Numbered from the stretch's first letter, positions 16,587 through 25,111 are shown. The stretch is 32,027 nucleotides of DNA from an uncultured Oscillospiraceae bacterium (GCA_900549945.1 URQJ01000003.1:1-32027), one strand, 5' to 3'. Made by a program: numbers and translations. The notes: generated by a model not told the origin, from the letters alone.

Positions 16587-18718
16587 ATGTCCTGCGGGCT
16601 CCTTCCGGAAACCGTTATATCCCGGTACAGGCAGTGGCTTCCTTCCATTACAGACAATCCGGCACAGCCGCTGCGCAGAGGCTGCGCATCTTCATAGGAA
16701 AGAAGCGCTTTCCCATCTACAGCCAGAGTCAGCCTTCCGCCGCGGGCCGTCACCTCCACGCGGTACTCCCTCCCCTTCTCCCACGGAAAATCCGCTTCAC
16801 AAAGGGTGGTGTATCCGTGGAAATTCTTCCGCAGGGCCACCTTCCCCGGGCCGGAAAATCCCGCGGCGTAGGAGCGCATGGCGCCCTGCACCCGCACATT
16901 CAAATAGGCTTCCGCCCCGGTCAGGGGCTTAAGCGTAGCGGAAAGGGTGTAGTCGCTCCACATATGATGGCCCGTATACATCTCAGCAAAATCAGAGCAG
17001 GACAGGCTGAGCCAAGCTCCGTCCAAATAAGAATGGCCTTTCAGCTTGGCGAACTGGGGGATCTCCTGATGAAGGCCGTTCCATACATCCATTTTCTCCT
17101 GAGAGAAGTCCAGCCGGTAATCGGGGGTTCCGTCCACATACAGATCATCCAGATAGGCCGTCAGATCCTCGGAGGCGAATCCCGCGGCCACGCCGCAGAG
17201 GAGAACGCCCACCTCCTCAATAAATCCGGTTCTCCCGCCGGGGATAACGAGGGTCAAATCGTGCCAAGCGCCGTCCGCCGCCACCCTATCCCCGCGGATA
17301 AGCTCGCCGGTAGCTCCGTCCTTCACATAAATCTGCGCGGTAGCCCGCATATTTTCACAGGGCAGGGGCATCACGCTGAGATGAACCGTCTGCCCGGGGT
17401 ACGCCAGAGGCGAGAAGCAGGGGTCGTACCGGGAATCGCTGAAGTCCCGCGCCTGATAGTACGTCTGCTTATAAAAGCAGTGCTCTGTTCCGGAAACGGC
17501 ATTTCCGGCAGTGATTTTTAAGGAGCGGCGGCCGGTACGGGCCTGCTCATCGGTATTGCGAATATGGCACAGAGCGCCCTCCGACCGGAACCGAATGGCG
17601 TGGGTGCTTTTTGGAAACTCAAAATGGCAGCTTTCTAAACGGCCGTCAAAAATATCCTTCCACGGCCCGGGCGCCTCCTCCTCGGAAAGCAGGTAAGCCA
17701 TCTTGGCAAAATAGGCGGCGCCGTAGGGCAGGTCCATCGCGTTGAGGGACGGAACCACGCTGGAGCAGGCGAGGAAATCATGGATGGGCCTCGCCCACTT
17801 GTCAAAGTCAATCCCCTCCAACCCGCAAAGTACGCCCATAATGCAGCCCACGTTGCCTACATTGCAGTCCGTATCCCAGCCGCACATATTGCAGATATTG
17901 ATTGTTTGGCCGTAATCTCCGTGACCATAGAGCATGGAAAGAACCATCACGGCGGCGTTCGGAATAATATGGCAGTTTCCGGGATATTTGTCATAGCCGA
18001 AATTCTCGTAGATATACCGGAAGCAGTCCCTCCAGTTTTCGGGGTGCCGGTCATGGTACCCCATCACAGCTTTGACGACCCTTGCATACTCGCAGTCCTC
18101 CGGGATATAGGCCAGAGCCTTATCCAGTACAGCGCGAATATCCTTTTCCACAAAGGCCAGACTGATGCAGCAAGCGACGTAAACGCCGCCGTATATGCCG
18201 TTGCCTCCGTGCGTAACGCTGGCCGCCTTTTCCGCCAAGGCAGCGGCCTGCTCCGGATTGCCGGGAGAAACCAGACCCCAAGGGTCGATAAAAATCTGCC
18301 CGCCGATCTGCTCCGCCATAGTGGAGCCATTCTGCTCCACACTGCCGCTGCGGGGCGCGGGAATGCCGGACCGCAGGTTCAGGTAGGCCGTGTGCTCCGT
18401 CGAAGTGCCGTATCCCCCCCACCAGAAAAAGCCGTGCTCATAAGGGGCATAGTTCAGCAGCGCTTCCGCCACATCCTGCGCAGAGAATTTTTTCACGTCC
18501 TCGCAGTCCTCTAGGGCGCGGATGAAAAAGACCGGGCCGTTGCTGTCGTCATCGGCGGCAAAATTCTTGTACTGAACGGGGTAGTCCCACAGCTCGCCGA
18601 ACACTTTCTGTATGCGCTGGTAGCTCCAGCCCTCAACGGCCGCGCCCAGCCGGATGCCAACGACCTTTCCCAGCCAGCCGGCATAAACCTTTTCAAAATA
18701 ATTCTTTGGGATTTGCAT
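16583..18718 (-). CDS. ADP-ribosylglycohydrolase-family protein with long C-terminal beta-rich extension
   Basis: This is a 711-residue protein. Residues 1 to about 345 match the ADP-ribosylglycohydrolase (DraG/ARH) fold: YAGWLGKVVGIRLGAAVEG near residue 12, the acidic metal site Asp56-Asp58 in AADDDSN (often DDT) and Asp282/Asp284 in GWDTDCNVGNVG. These ligands normally hold two magnesium ions for N- or O-glycosidic cleavage of ADP-ribose. About 365 further residues follow: a region like a carbohydrate-binding sandwich (~375-540), then a LamG/DUF1080-like concanavalin fold (~560-705). No signal peptide is seen. ATG 18718 has AAGGAGTG upstream. It lies 27 bases after the second permease gene and overlaps the ribokinase gene. 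The C-terminal modules suggest that the true substrate is a larger riboside or glycoside, not a modified protein. Confidence 0.85.
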   Translation of the reverse strand: MQIPKNYFEKVYAGWLGKVVGIRLGAAVEGWSYQRIQKVFGELWDYPVQYKNFAADDDSNGPVFFIRALEDCEDVKKFSAQDVAEALLNYAPYEHGFFWWGGYGTSTEHTAYLNLRSGIPAPRSGSVEQNGSTMAEQIGGQIFIDPWGLVSPGNPEQAAALAEKAASVTHGGNGIYGGVYVACCISLAFVEKDIRAVLDKALAYIPEDCEYARVVKAVMGYHDRHPENWRDCFRYIYENFGYDKYPGNCHIIPNAAVMVLSMLYGHGDYGQTINICNMCGWDTDCNVGNVGCIMGVLCGLEGIDFDKWARPIHDFLACSSVVPSLNAMDLPYGAAYFAKMAYLLSEEEAPGPWKDIFDGRLESCHFEFPKSTHAIRFRSEGALCHIRNTDEQARTGRRSLKITAGNAVSGTEHCFYKQTYYQARDFSDSRYDPCFSPLAYPGQTVHLSVMPLPCENMRATAQIYVKDGATGELIRGDRVAADGAWHDLTLVIPGGRTGFIEEVGVLLCGVAAGFASEDLTAYLDDLYVDGTPDYRLDFSQEKMDVWNGLHQEIPQFAKLKGHSYLDGAWLSLSCSDFAEMYTGHHMWSDYTLSATLKPLTGAEAYLNVRVQGAMRSYAAGFSGPGKVALRKNFHGYTTLCEADFPWEKGREYRVEVTARGGRLTLAVDGKALLSYEDAQPLRSGCAGLSVMEGSHCLYRDITVSGRSPQDI

Positions 18719-18745
18719 ATATACCACTCCTTCCTTCTGCTTTGT

Positions 18746-19603
18746 TCAATCTTTAATGCCGCTCATGACAATTCCCTGCACAAAATACTTCTGCGCAAAG
18801 ATGTATACCACCAGAATAGGCAGCATGGTGATCAGGGCGCCGGCCATCATCTGATTCCACTGGGTCACGTAGGTTCCCTGAAATTTGGCCAGCCCCATAG
18901 ACAGCGTCCAGTTCTCCTGATCGTTAATAAAAATCAAGGGCCGCAGGAAATCGTTCCACGTGTTCATAAAGGTAAAAATCACCAAGGTCATCAGGGCCGG
19001 CTTGGAATTCTTGATGATGATCTCCCAGAAAATTCTGGGGTAGCTGCATCCGTCAATCTTGGCGGCCTCCTCCAGCTCCTTGGGAATCGTGAGAAAGAAC
19101 TGGCGCAGCAGAAAGGTACCGAAAGCGTTAAAAATACCGATAACGATTAAAGACCAAATGTTGTCGATGAGCCCCAGCGTCTTGATGATCTGGAACTGGG
19201 GGATCATCACGACCTGAAACGGGATCATCATTGTCCCCAAATAGATGATGAAGATGGCGTCGCGCCCCTTAAATTTAAGCCGGGCAAAGGCGTAGGCCGC
19301 CATAGAGCAGGTAACCAGCTGGCCCAGAATCGTACACACGGTTATAACGGCTGTATTCACAAAATAAGTAATCCAAGGCGCCTGCTCGAACATGTACACA
19401 TAGTTTTCCCATGCGATATGCGCGGGGATCCATACAGGCGGCACGGCAAACAGCTCGTCCATGCTTTTCAGCGAGCTGGAAACCATCCACAGAAAGGGAA
19501 TCAGCATGGTGATGGAGCAAAGAATCAGCACCGTATGGGTGAGCATCCGAAAAACCAGCTTTTTCCCCTTTCCCCTGCGCATGCGCACTGCAGTATTTTC
19601 CAT
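18746..19603 (-). CDS. Carbohydrate ABC transporter permease, MalG/AraQ type
   Basis: The 285-residue protein has six predicted membrane segments; the first is ~19-41 (MLTHTVLILCSITMLIPFLW). The EAA loop reads LEEAAKIDGCSYPRIFWEII, and the end FAQKYFVQGIVMSGIKD is typical of MalG-type CUT1 permeases. ATG 19603 follows GGAGGG. It is 13 bases after the MalF-type permease gene and 27 before the ADP-ribosylglycohydrolase-like gene. CUT1 systems usually carry oligosaccharides or glycosides, whereas free ribose is usually carried by the different CUT2 (RbsABC) type. Confidence 0.92.
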   Translation of the reverse strand: MENTAVRMRRGKGKKLVFRMLTHTVLILCSITMLIPFLWMVSSSLKSMDELFAVPPVWIPAHIAWENYVYMFEQAPWITYFVNTAVITVCTILGQLVTCSMAAYAFARLKFKGRDAIFIIYLGTMMIPFQVVMIPQFQIIKTLGLIDNIWSLIVIGIFNAFGTFLLRQFFLTIPKELEEAAKIDGCSYPRIFWEIIIKNSKPALMTLVIFTFMNTWNDFLRPLIFINDQENWTLSMGLAKFQGTYVTQWNQMMAGALITMLPILVVYIFAQKYFVQGIVMSGIKD

Positions 19604-19616
19604 TTTTCCGCCCTCC

Positions 19617-20516
19617 TCACAGGCTGTCCTTTTCGCTGACCTTTAGCTGAATGATGCTGGCCACGAAAATAATGATGAACAGAATGTAGGCCATCGCCGA
19701 AGCATAGCCCTGCTTGAAGTACTGAAAAGCGTTCATGTATACCAAGTAGCTGACCACCTGCGTAGCGGTTCCGGGGCCGCCCTTGGTCATAATGTAGATT
19801 TGGTCGAAGGCCTGAAAGGAATTGATCATGCTGATAATCATCACAAACATGATCGTAGGCTTGAGCATGGGCAGGGTGATGTGGAAAAACTTCTGCACCA
19901 CATTGGCTCCGTCGATGTCCGCCGCCTCGTACACGGCGGAGGATACCCCCTGCACCCCTGCCAGCAGAATCACGGAATTAAAGCCCAGATTCTTCCAGAT
20001 GCTCATAATAATAACCGAAGGCATAGCCCATGCGCTGCTCGTCAGCCACGGCACGCTCGGCAGGCCAATGGCGTTCAAAGCGGAGTTAATCAAGCCGAAA
20101 TCGTCGTTGTACAGCCATTGCCACACCATGGCAATCGAGGTGTAAGACACGATGACAGGAATAAAAAAGGCAGTCTTATACAGATTGGCGCCCCGAATTT
20201 TCTGGTTCAGAAATACCGCCACCAGAATAGCCAGCAGGGTTCCCAGCGGAACCGTGCCGATCGTAAAGTAAACCGTATGCCACAGGGCCTCGCCGAAATC
20301 CCCGTTGGTAAACAAATCGATGTAGTTCTGTACCCCAACAAATTTCGGCGGGGTAACTCCGTCATAGTTTGTCAGGCTGTAGTAAAATGACATGACAACG
20401 GGAAAAACGGTAAATACGATGAAGCCGATGATCACCGGCATCAGAAACAAATACCCCCAAAAGGTTTCGTTCGCTCCAATTGGCTTTCGCTTTTTTTCGG
20501 ATGTCTGCGCTGCCAT
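19617..20516 (-). CDS. Carbohydrate ABC transporter permease, MalF/UgpA type
   Basis: The 299-residue protein has six membrane segments, beginning with FWGYLFLMPVIIGFIVFTVF. It has the conserved FVGVQNYIDLF element and the EAA loop YEAADIDGANVVQKFFHITL. GGPGTATQVVSYLVYMNAF is typical of MalF/UgpA-type CUT1 permeases. ATG 20516 has GAGGTGA upstream; a TTG six bases earlier is less likely. It pairs with the MalG-type permease. Like the first transporter in the window, it has no partner ATPase gene. Confidence 0.92.
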   Translation of the reverse strand: MAAQTSEKKRKPIGANETFWGYLFLMPVIIGFIVFTVFPVVMSFYYSLTNYDGVTPPKFVGVQNYIDLFTNGDFGEALWHTVYFTIGTVPLGTLLAILVAVFLNQKIRGANLYKTAFFIPVIVSYTSIAMVWQWLYNDDFGLINSALNAIGLPSVPWLTSSAWAMPSVIIMSIWKNLGFNSVILLAGVQGVSSAVYEAADIDGANVVQKFFHITLPMLKPTIMFVMIISMINSFQAFDQIYIMTKGGPGTATQVVSYLVYMNAFQYFKQGYASAMAYILFIIIFVASIIQLKVSEKDSL

Positions 20517-20586
20517 TTCCAATCACCTCAATTCGAAATTTCGAGTATTGCGGATAGAAGCTCCGCTTGCACCTTTTTAAAAGAAA

Positions 20587-20617
20587 GGGAGATTTTTAAC
20601 CTGCGCAAAAATCCCCC
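20587..20617 (-). other. Stem-loop between second binding-protein and permease genes
   Basis: GGGAGATTTTT (20587-20597) pairs with AAAAATCCCCC (20607-20617) with one mismatch and a nine-base loop. It lies 31 bases after the binding-protein stop codon, the same place as the hairpin at 10260-10290 in the first operon. Confidence 0.5.
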
Positions 20618-20648
20618 TTCTTCTTTCACCGATCCGGCTGCTCTGCTG

Positions 20649-21953
20649 TTACCCGGCCAAAATCGCGTTGATTTCCTTGATGAGCGCCTGTTGGGTTTCT
20701 TCCGGCGTGCTCTCACCGATCAGCATTTTATCCACGAGCTCCTGCATCTTGGTGTTTACCTCTGTGCGATAAATAGAGAGCTGGTCGGTCATATCCACAT
20801 CTGGAACAGAATCCACAAACGCCTTCACATTCTCCGGAAATTTCGTATCCAAAACAATCTGGTTTGCGGCGTCATCCGCAGCAGCGGGCAGGGCCATGTT
20901 GCTTTCGGCCACAATGCGCATCCCCTCAGGGCCCGCGAGGAACTTCAAAAGCTCCCACGTTTCCTCCGGGTGCTCCGTATCGGCGGAAATGCCCCAGTTC
21001 AGGATGCCCGCCTTCACGTTCTGCGTTTCCCCCTTGGGCATACGAACCACATCCCACGCAAAGGGAAGGGCGTCCGCCTTATACTGTGGAAGCATCCAGA
21101 GGCCGGCGGCCTCCATCGCCACCGACTGATTGCGGAACATGGCGTCGGCGCTTTTGCCCATGGCGGTCAACGAGGCCGGATTGGGCGAAAGCTGGTCTAC
21201 CACAACCAAGTCGTACAAAAACTGCAGCGCCTCTAGGGCCTCCGGGGTATCCAGCCCCTTTACCTCGGTGCCGCTGGTATCGTACTCAACGCCGGACAGA
21301 CTGAACCAGTTTAGGATCTGGTCCGCCCATGCGCCGGGATGACGATAGCCGTACACCTTTTCCTCCGCGTTTGTCAGCGCCTTGGCGGCAGCGTAAAAAT
21401 CCTCCATGGTCCAATCATCTGTCGGCAGCTCCACCCCGGCGGCATTGAACATATCCTTATTGTAATACATCACATAAGGAGAAACCTCCTGAGGCAGGGC
21501 AAACAACTGATCCTCATAGCGCAGAGGAAGCAGCAGAGATTCGGGGTAATAGGACAGATCAAACGCTTCGTCGCTCTCCATGAAAGGATCCAAAGGCATC
21601 AGCACGTTCCGGTACGCCAAGGAATAGCACCATTCGTTGATGTAGATAATATCCGGGGCCGTACCGGAACCAATGAGGGCCATCAGCTTCTGGAAGCGCT
21701 CTGTACCAATGTCTACAGGCTTAATGGTCACATTGGGATGCTCCTGTGTATACAGATCAAATTTTTGCTGGTGGATCTCCAGCTCCTGCGCGCTGCCGCT
21801 TACAGCGACTTCAATGGTGACGGGCTCTCCGCCTTCCGCCGCAGACGCACCATCCTTACCGGCAGCAGCGCTGCTTCCGCCGCCGTCTGCACAGCCAAAC
21901 AACATGGTGCTCATCAGAATGAGAGCAAGAAATAAGGATACTGTTTTTTTCAT
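20649..21953 (-). CDS. Extracellular sugar-binding lipoprotein (CUT1 family)
   Basis: The protein has 434 residues. The signal peptide ends at the lipobox TMLFGC (Cys21), followed by a Gly/Ser/Ala-rich linker. It then reads as a family 1 solute-binding protein: VTIEVAVSGSAQELEIHQQK, PDIIYINEWCYSLAYRNVLM, and EETWELLKFLAGPEGMRIVA near the end. It should bind the transported glycoside outside the membrane for the MalF/MalG-type permeases. ATG 21953 follows GAGGAGG seven bases upstream. It lies 56 bases after the LacI-PfkB fusion gene. The ligand is unknown; the operon suggests a ribose-containing compound. Confidence 0.9.
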   Translation of the reverse strand: MKKTVSLFLALILMSTMLFGCADGGGSSAAAGKDGASAAEGGEPVTIEVAVSGSAQELEIHQQKFDLYTQEHPNVTIKPVDIGTERFQKLMALIGSGTAPDIIYINEWCYSLAYRNVLMPLDPFMESDEAFDLSYYPESLLLPLRYEDQLFALPQEVSPYVMYYNKDMFNAAGVELPTDDWTMEDFYAAAKALTNAEEKVYGYRHPGAWADQILNWFSLSGVEYDTSGTEVKGLDTPEALEALQFLYDLVVVDQLSPNPASLTAMGKSADAMFRNQSVAMEAAGLWMLPQYKADALPFAWDVVRMPKGETQNVKAGILNWGISADTEHPEETWELLKFLAGPEGMRIVAESNMALPAAADDAANQIVLDTKFPENVKAFVDSVPDVDMTDQLSIYRTEVNTKMQELVDKMLIGESTPEETQQALIKEINAILAG

Positions 21954-22009
21954 CACTTTACCTCCTCGTATCAATCGTCGGGTTAAATGACATGGACACC
22001 GGCAGGCAT

Positions 22010-23878
22010 TCATTTCCTCGCAGAAGAAAGAAACTCCAAGGTATCCCAGTCGATCAGCGATTCAGGTGTGCCCCATTTGGTGGTGGAAAAGCCTGCCGCA
22101 ATCGTCGCCCGCCGGATCGCCTCGCGGATCTCCATGCCCTTTGCCAAAAGCACGGCCAAGGCCGAAGCAAAGGCATCCGCCGCTCCCGTGGTATCGATCA
22201 CGTCAAATTTTTCCGCCGGAAAAGTCTGGCACCGGCTTCCGTCGCTCCAATAGCAGCCTTTTCCGCCTCTGGTGATAATCACCTGTCCCACGCCCTTCTC
22301 CAGAAAATATTCCGCTTGACCCGCGCAGGTATCCCTGTCCGGGCAAAGCCGAGCGCTTTCCTTTTCGTTGGGCATAAAAATGTCTGTCTTTTCAAATATT
22401 TCATCGTCCACAGCGGCTGGTTTCAGCAGGATCTTCACCCCCTTCCTGTGCGCCAGCCGCACCACCGTCCGGACGATTTCTATATTCAATTCCGTCTGAA
22501 GCAGGCAATAGGCCGCCCCGTCAAACGCCGCTTCATGCTCCATCACTTCCTGCGGGGTTAGAAGGTCATTCGCGCCCTTATACACCATGATGCCGCTTTC
22601 TCCATCCTTCTGCACACAAATATAGGCGTGTCCCGTGGCATCCCGGGAGGTGCGGCGGACACAGCCCAAATCCACACCATGAGAATGGAGGTAATCCCAA
22701 ATCTCGCTTCCCTCATAGTCCCGCCCTACCTTGCCGATCAGGGAGACGATCCCCTCCAGCTTGACCACGCCTATGGCTTGGTTAAGGCCCTTCCCGCCCG
22801 GGCTGATCAATCTGGAATCGGTGAGAGCAGAGCGCCCTACCTGCGGAAAATCTTTCAAATAAATGGTGGTATCCATATTGATGGGGCCTACCACAACAAT
22901 TTTCTTGCTCTTCGCACTCAATGGCATCGCCACACTGTCTCCCCGATACAGCTGCCCGCAAAGAGGTCCTTCGTTTTTCTTCTGTGTCTCAGCGCCTTCG
23001 ATGCGGGCAATCAGGCCGCGGCAGGCCGCTTCCGCCAGCTTAGCAAAAGGCGGAAGCAAAACAGTAAGTCTGGGCAAAAACCCGCCGGGTTCATTTTCCG
23101 AGAGGCTGACCACAGAAAGATACCGGGGGATTCTCCGGTTTTTCCGCTCCGCCCCTTCATAAACCTTTTCCGCCAAGGCCGTGTCAAAGCACACCGCGCC
23201 GGTATTTTCCAAGAGCAGCTTGCCCTCCAGTCCCTCCCGGCTGTAGCGGCAGGTTTGCAGCTCCGCCAAAGGAGAGCCCTTCACATGCAGGCACTTCCGG
23301 CAGCCCTCTACAAACTGCATTTCGTTTGGCGTATCGCCGTGAACCATGCAGAATATCCGATTATGCCCCTGCTCCACAAGCTCCATCGCCGCCTGATACC
23401 CCAGCTGCGCATAGTCAAGCCCCAATGCCTTGGATGCGGCCGGCCGGTCAAAATTCACCGTACAGCAAGGGAGAGACTTCACAAGCGCCTGATTCTCTTC
23501 GCCGTTTTCCGGTATGCCGCAGCGCAGGATCCCCTCCAGAGGATACTCCAAAAGAGCTTGAAGGCACCTGCGCTCTTCCGCCGCCGTTTCGGCAAACCGC
23601 GTAAGCACGGAATACCCCTCCCGCGCCGCTGCCAGCAGCAGGCTCTCCAGAAAAATATCGATGCCCGGACGCTTTTGCAGCACTGCTCCCAATAGGAAGG
23701 ACCGGGCGGGAAATGCAGCCGCCGCAGAAGGCGCCGCCGGCCGGTAATGATTTTCCTTGATTACAGACAAAACCTTCCGGCGGGTTTCCGCGCTGATCGC
23801 TTGATCCTTTTTATTCAAGATTTTTGAAACGGTCGATGGGGAAACACCGGCCAGCTTGGCAATATCCCGTATATTCAT
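22010..23878 (-). CDS. LacI-family regulator fused to a PfkB sugar kinase
   Basis: This 622-residue protein joins two complete modules. Residues 1-50 are a canonical LacI helix-turn-helix (MNIRDIAKLAGVSPSTVSKI). Residues ~60-315 are a periplasmic-binding-protein-like ligand domain (LGLDYAQLGYQAAMELVEQG). Residues ~330-620 are a PfkB/ribokinase domain with KIVVVGPINMDTTIYLKDF, SPGGKGLNQAIG and DTTGAADAF, whose catalytic base is Asp568 (usual form GAGD, here GAAD). ATG 23878 has GAAGGAG five bases upstream. No frameshift or internal stop separates the parts. It heads the operon and probably represses it through the palindromes at 23897-23920 while also phosphorylating the imported or released sugar. 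Whether kinase activity modulates DNA binding is unknown. Confidence 0.9.
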   Translation of the reverse strand: MNIRDIAKLAGVSPSTVSKILNKKDQAISAETRRKVLSVIKENHYRPAAPSAAAAFPARSFLLGAVLQKRPGIDIFLESLLLAAAREGYSVLTRFAETAAEERRCLQALLEYPLEGILRCGIPENGEENQALVKSLPCCTVNFDRPAASKALGLDYAQLGYQAAMELVEQGHNRIFCMVHGDTPNEMQFVEGCRKCLHVKGSPLAELQTCRYSREGLEGKLLLENTGAVCFDTALAEKVYEGAERKNRRIPRYLSVVSLSENEPGGFLPRLTVLLPPFAKLAEAACRGLIARIEGAETQKKNEGPLCGQLYRGDSVAMPLSAKSKKIVVVGPINMDTTIYLKDFPQVGRSALTDSRLISPGGKGLNQAIGVVKLEGIVSLIGKVGRDYEGSEIWDYLHSHGVDLGCVRRTSRDATGHAYICVQKDGESGIMVYKGANDLLTPQEVMEHEAAFDGAAYCLLQTELNIEIVRTVVRLAHRKGVKILLKPAAVDDEIFEKTDIFMPNEKESARLCPDRDTCAGQAEYFLEKGVGQVIITRGGKGCYWSDGSRCQTFPAEKFDVIDTTGAADAFASALAVLLAKGMEIREAIRRATIAAGFSTTKWGTPESLIDWDTLEFLSSARK

Positions 23879-23896
23879 AATAGCTCCTTCGCTCAT

Positions 23897-23920
23897 GAAA
23901 CTTGTTTCCTAAACCCGTTT
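23897..23920. promoter_or_regulatory. Two tandem LacI-type operator candidates
   Basis: GAAACTTGTTTC (23897-23908) and AAACCCGTTT (23911-23920) are perfect palindromes 13 bases apart, centre to centre. They share the AAAC-NN-GTTT pattern and resemble RbsR/LacI-family half-sites. They lie just downstream of the -10 element, where a bound repressor would block transcription, and directly before the LacI-PfkB gene. Confidence 0.6.
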
Positions 23921-23930
23921 CCTTGCGCAC

Positions 23931-23959
23931 AGAATAACATGTTTTTCCTTATATATCAA
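23931..23959 (-). promoter_or_regulatory. Promoter of the LacI-PfkB/ADP-ribosylglycohydrolase operon
   Basis: On the minus strand TTGATA (23959-23954) and TATTCT (23936-23931) are separated by 17 bases. The predicted start of transcription, near 23924, is immediately before the two palindromes. Confidence 0.7.
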
Positions 23960-24012
23960 GTATTTTTTGTTAAATTACCAAAAATTCACTCGATTCTTCT
24001 CCCGCATAAGGG

Positions 24013-24049
24013 TTTACACTAAGCGTGAAAGAAAAACAAAACCTTTCAC
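24013..24049 (+). promoter_or_regulatory. Possible -35 and inverted repeat before the reductase gene
   Basis: TTTACA (24013-24018) could be a -35 but has no good -10 at 17 bases. The inverted repeat GTGAAAG (24025-24031) and CTTTCAC (24043-24049) overlaps the expected promoter, so a regulator may bind here. Confidence 0.3.
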
Positions 24050-24085
24050 CGCTGGTGTATCAAACAGCACAAAGGAGGCTGTATT

Positions 24086-25111
24086 ATGGAAAAAATCAAG
24101 GTTATCCAATACGGATGCGGAAAAATGGCGAAGTATACGCTGCGCTACCTGCACGAACACGGCGCTCAAATCGTCGGCGCAATCGATGTGAACCCCAAGG
24201 TGGTCGGTCTGGATGTCGGCGACTACGCGGATCTCGGCCTAAAAACCGGTGTAATCATTTCCGACAACGCGGATCAGGTGCTGGACGGATGCAGCGCGGA
24301 TGTCGCCATCGTCACACTGTTCAGCTTTATCGGGGATATTTACGAGCAGGTGGAAAAATGCGTTGCCCGCGGCATCCACGTTATCACCACCTGTGAGGAG
24401 GCCGTCTACCCTTGGACCACCTCCGCCGCACAGATCAACCGACTGGACGCTCTGGCCAAAAAGAACGGCTGCACCATTACGGGCTCCGGCATGCAGGATA
24501 TTTTCTGGATCAATATGGTCGCCATGGCCGCCGGCGGCTGCAATAAACTGACCAAAATCAAGGGCGCCTACAGCTACAACGTAGAGGATTACGGCCCGGC
24601 GCTTGCCAAGGCGCACGGCTGCGGGCTAACCAAGGCGGAATTTGAAGCGCAGATTGCTCACCCCGCGGAATTCGAACCCTCTTACGCGTGGAATGCCAGC
24701 GAAGCGCTTTGCAGCAAGCTGGGGCTGACCGTCAAAAGCATCGCGCAGAGGCATGTCCCCTATACCGTGGACCACGACGTATACAGCGCCACGCTGGACA
24801 AAACCATTCCAGCCGGCAGCTGCATAGGGATGTCCGCGGTCGTAACCATTGAGACCATGCAGGGCATTATCATTGAGGAGGAAACAATCGGCAAGGTTTA
24901 CGGACCCGGCGACGGAGATCTGTGTGACTGGCGGCTGACCGGTGAGCCCAACACGGAATTTCACGTGGTAAAGCCCGCCACAGTGGAGCATACCTGCGCC
25001 ACTGTGGTCAACCGCATTCCAAGCCTGCTGGCCGCACCTGCCGGATATGTAACCTGCGACCAGCTCGATCCGCTCCGCTATCTGGCCTACCCCATGGAGT
25101 ATTCTCTGTAA
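24086..25111 (+). CDS. NAD(P)-dependent reductase of the DapB/2,4-diaminopentanoate dehydrogenase type
   Basis: This 341-residue protein has an N-terminal Rossmann fold starting [18 protein letters not shown]. The nucleotide loop is GCGKMA instead of GxGxxG. The second strand ends in an acidic residue (VGAIDVNP), which suggests NAD preference. Later stretches such as [24 protein letters not shown] and [11 protein letters not shown] resemble DapB-like reductases and 2,4-diaminopentanoate dehydrogenase. The C-terminal half ([10 protein letters not shown] to the end) resembles the latter's C-terminal domain. ATG 24086 has AAAGGAGG upstream. It is divergent from the LacI-PfkB operon, across 207 bases, so it may act on the aglycone released by that operon. 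The substrate is unknown; amine or amino-acid dehydrogenation is inferred from the family. Confidence 0.75.
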   Translation: MEKIKVIQYGCGKMAKYTLRYLHEHGAQIVGAIDVNPKVVGLDVGDYADLGLKTGVIISDNADQVLDGCSADVAIVTLFSFIGDIYEQVEKCVARGIHVITTCEEAVYPWTTSAAQINRLDALAKKNGCTITGSGMQDIFWINMVAMAAGGCNKLTKIKGAYSYNVEDYGPALAKAHGCGLTKAEFEAQIAHPAEFEPSYAWNASEALCSKLGLTVKSIAQRHVPYTVDHDVYSATLDKTIPAGSCIGMSAVVTIETMQGIIIEEETIGKVYGPGDGDLCDWRLTGEPNTEFHVVKPATVEHTCATVVNRIPSLLAAPAGYVTCDQLDPLRYLAYPMEYSL

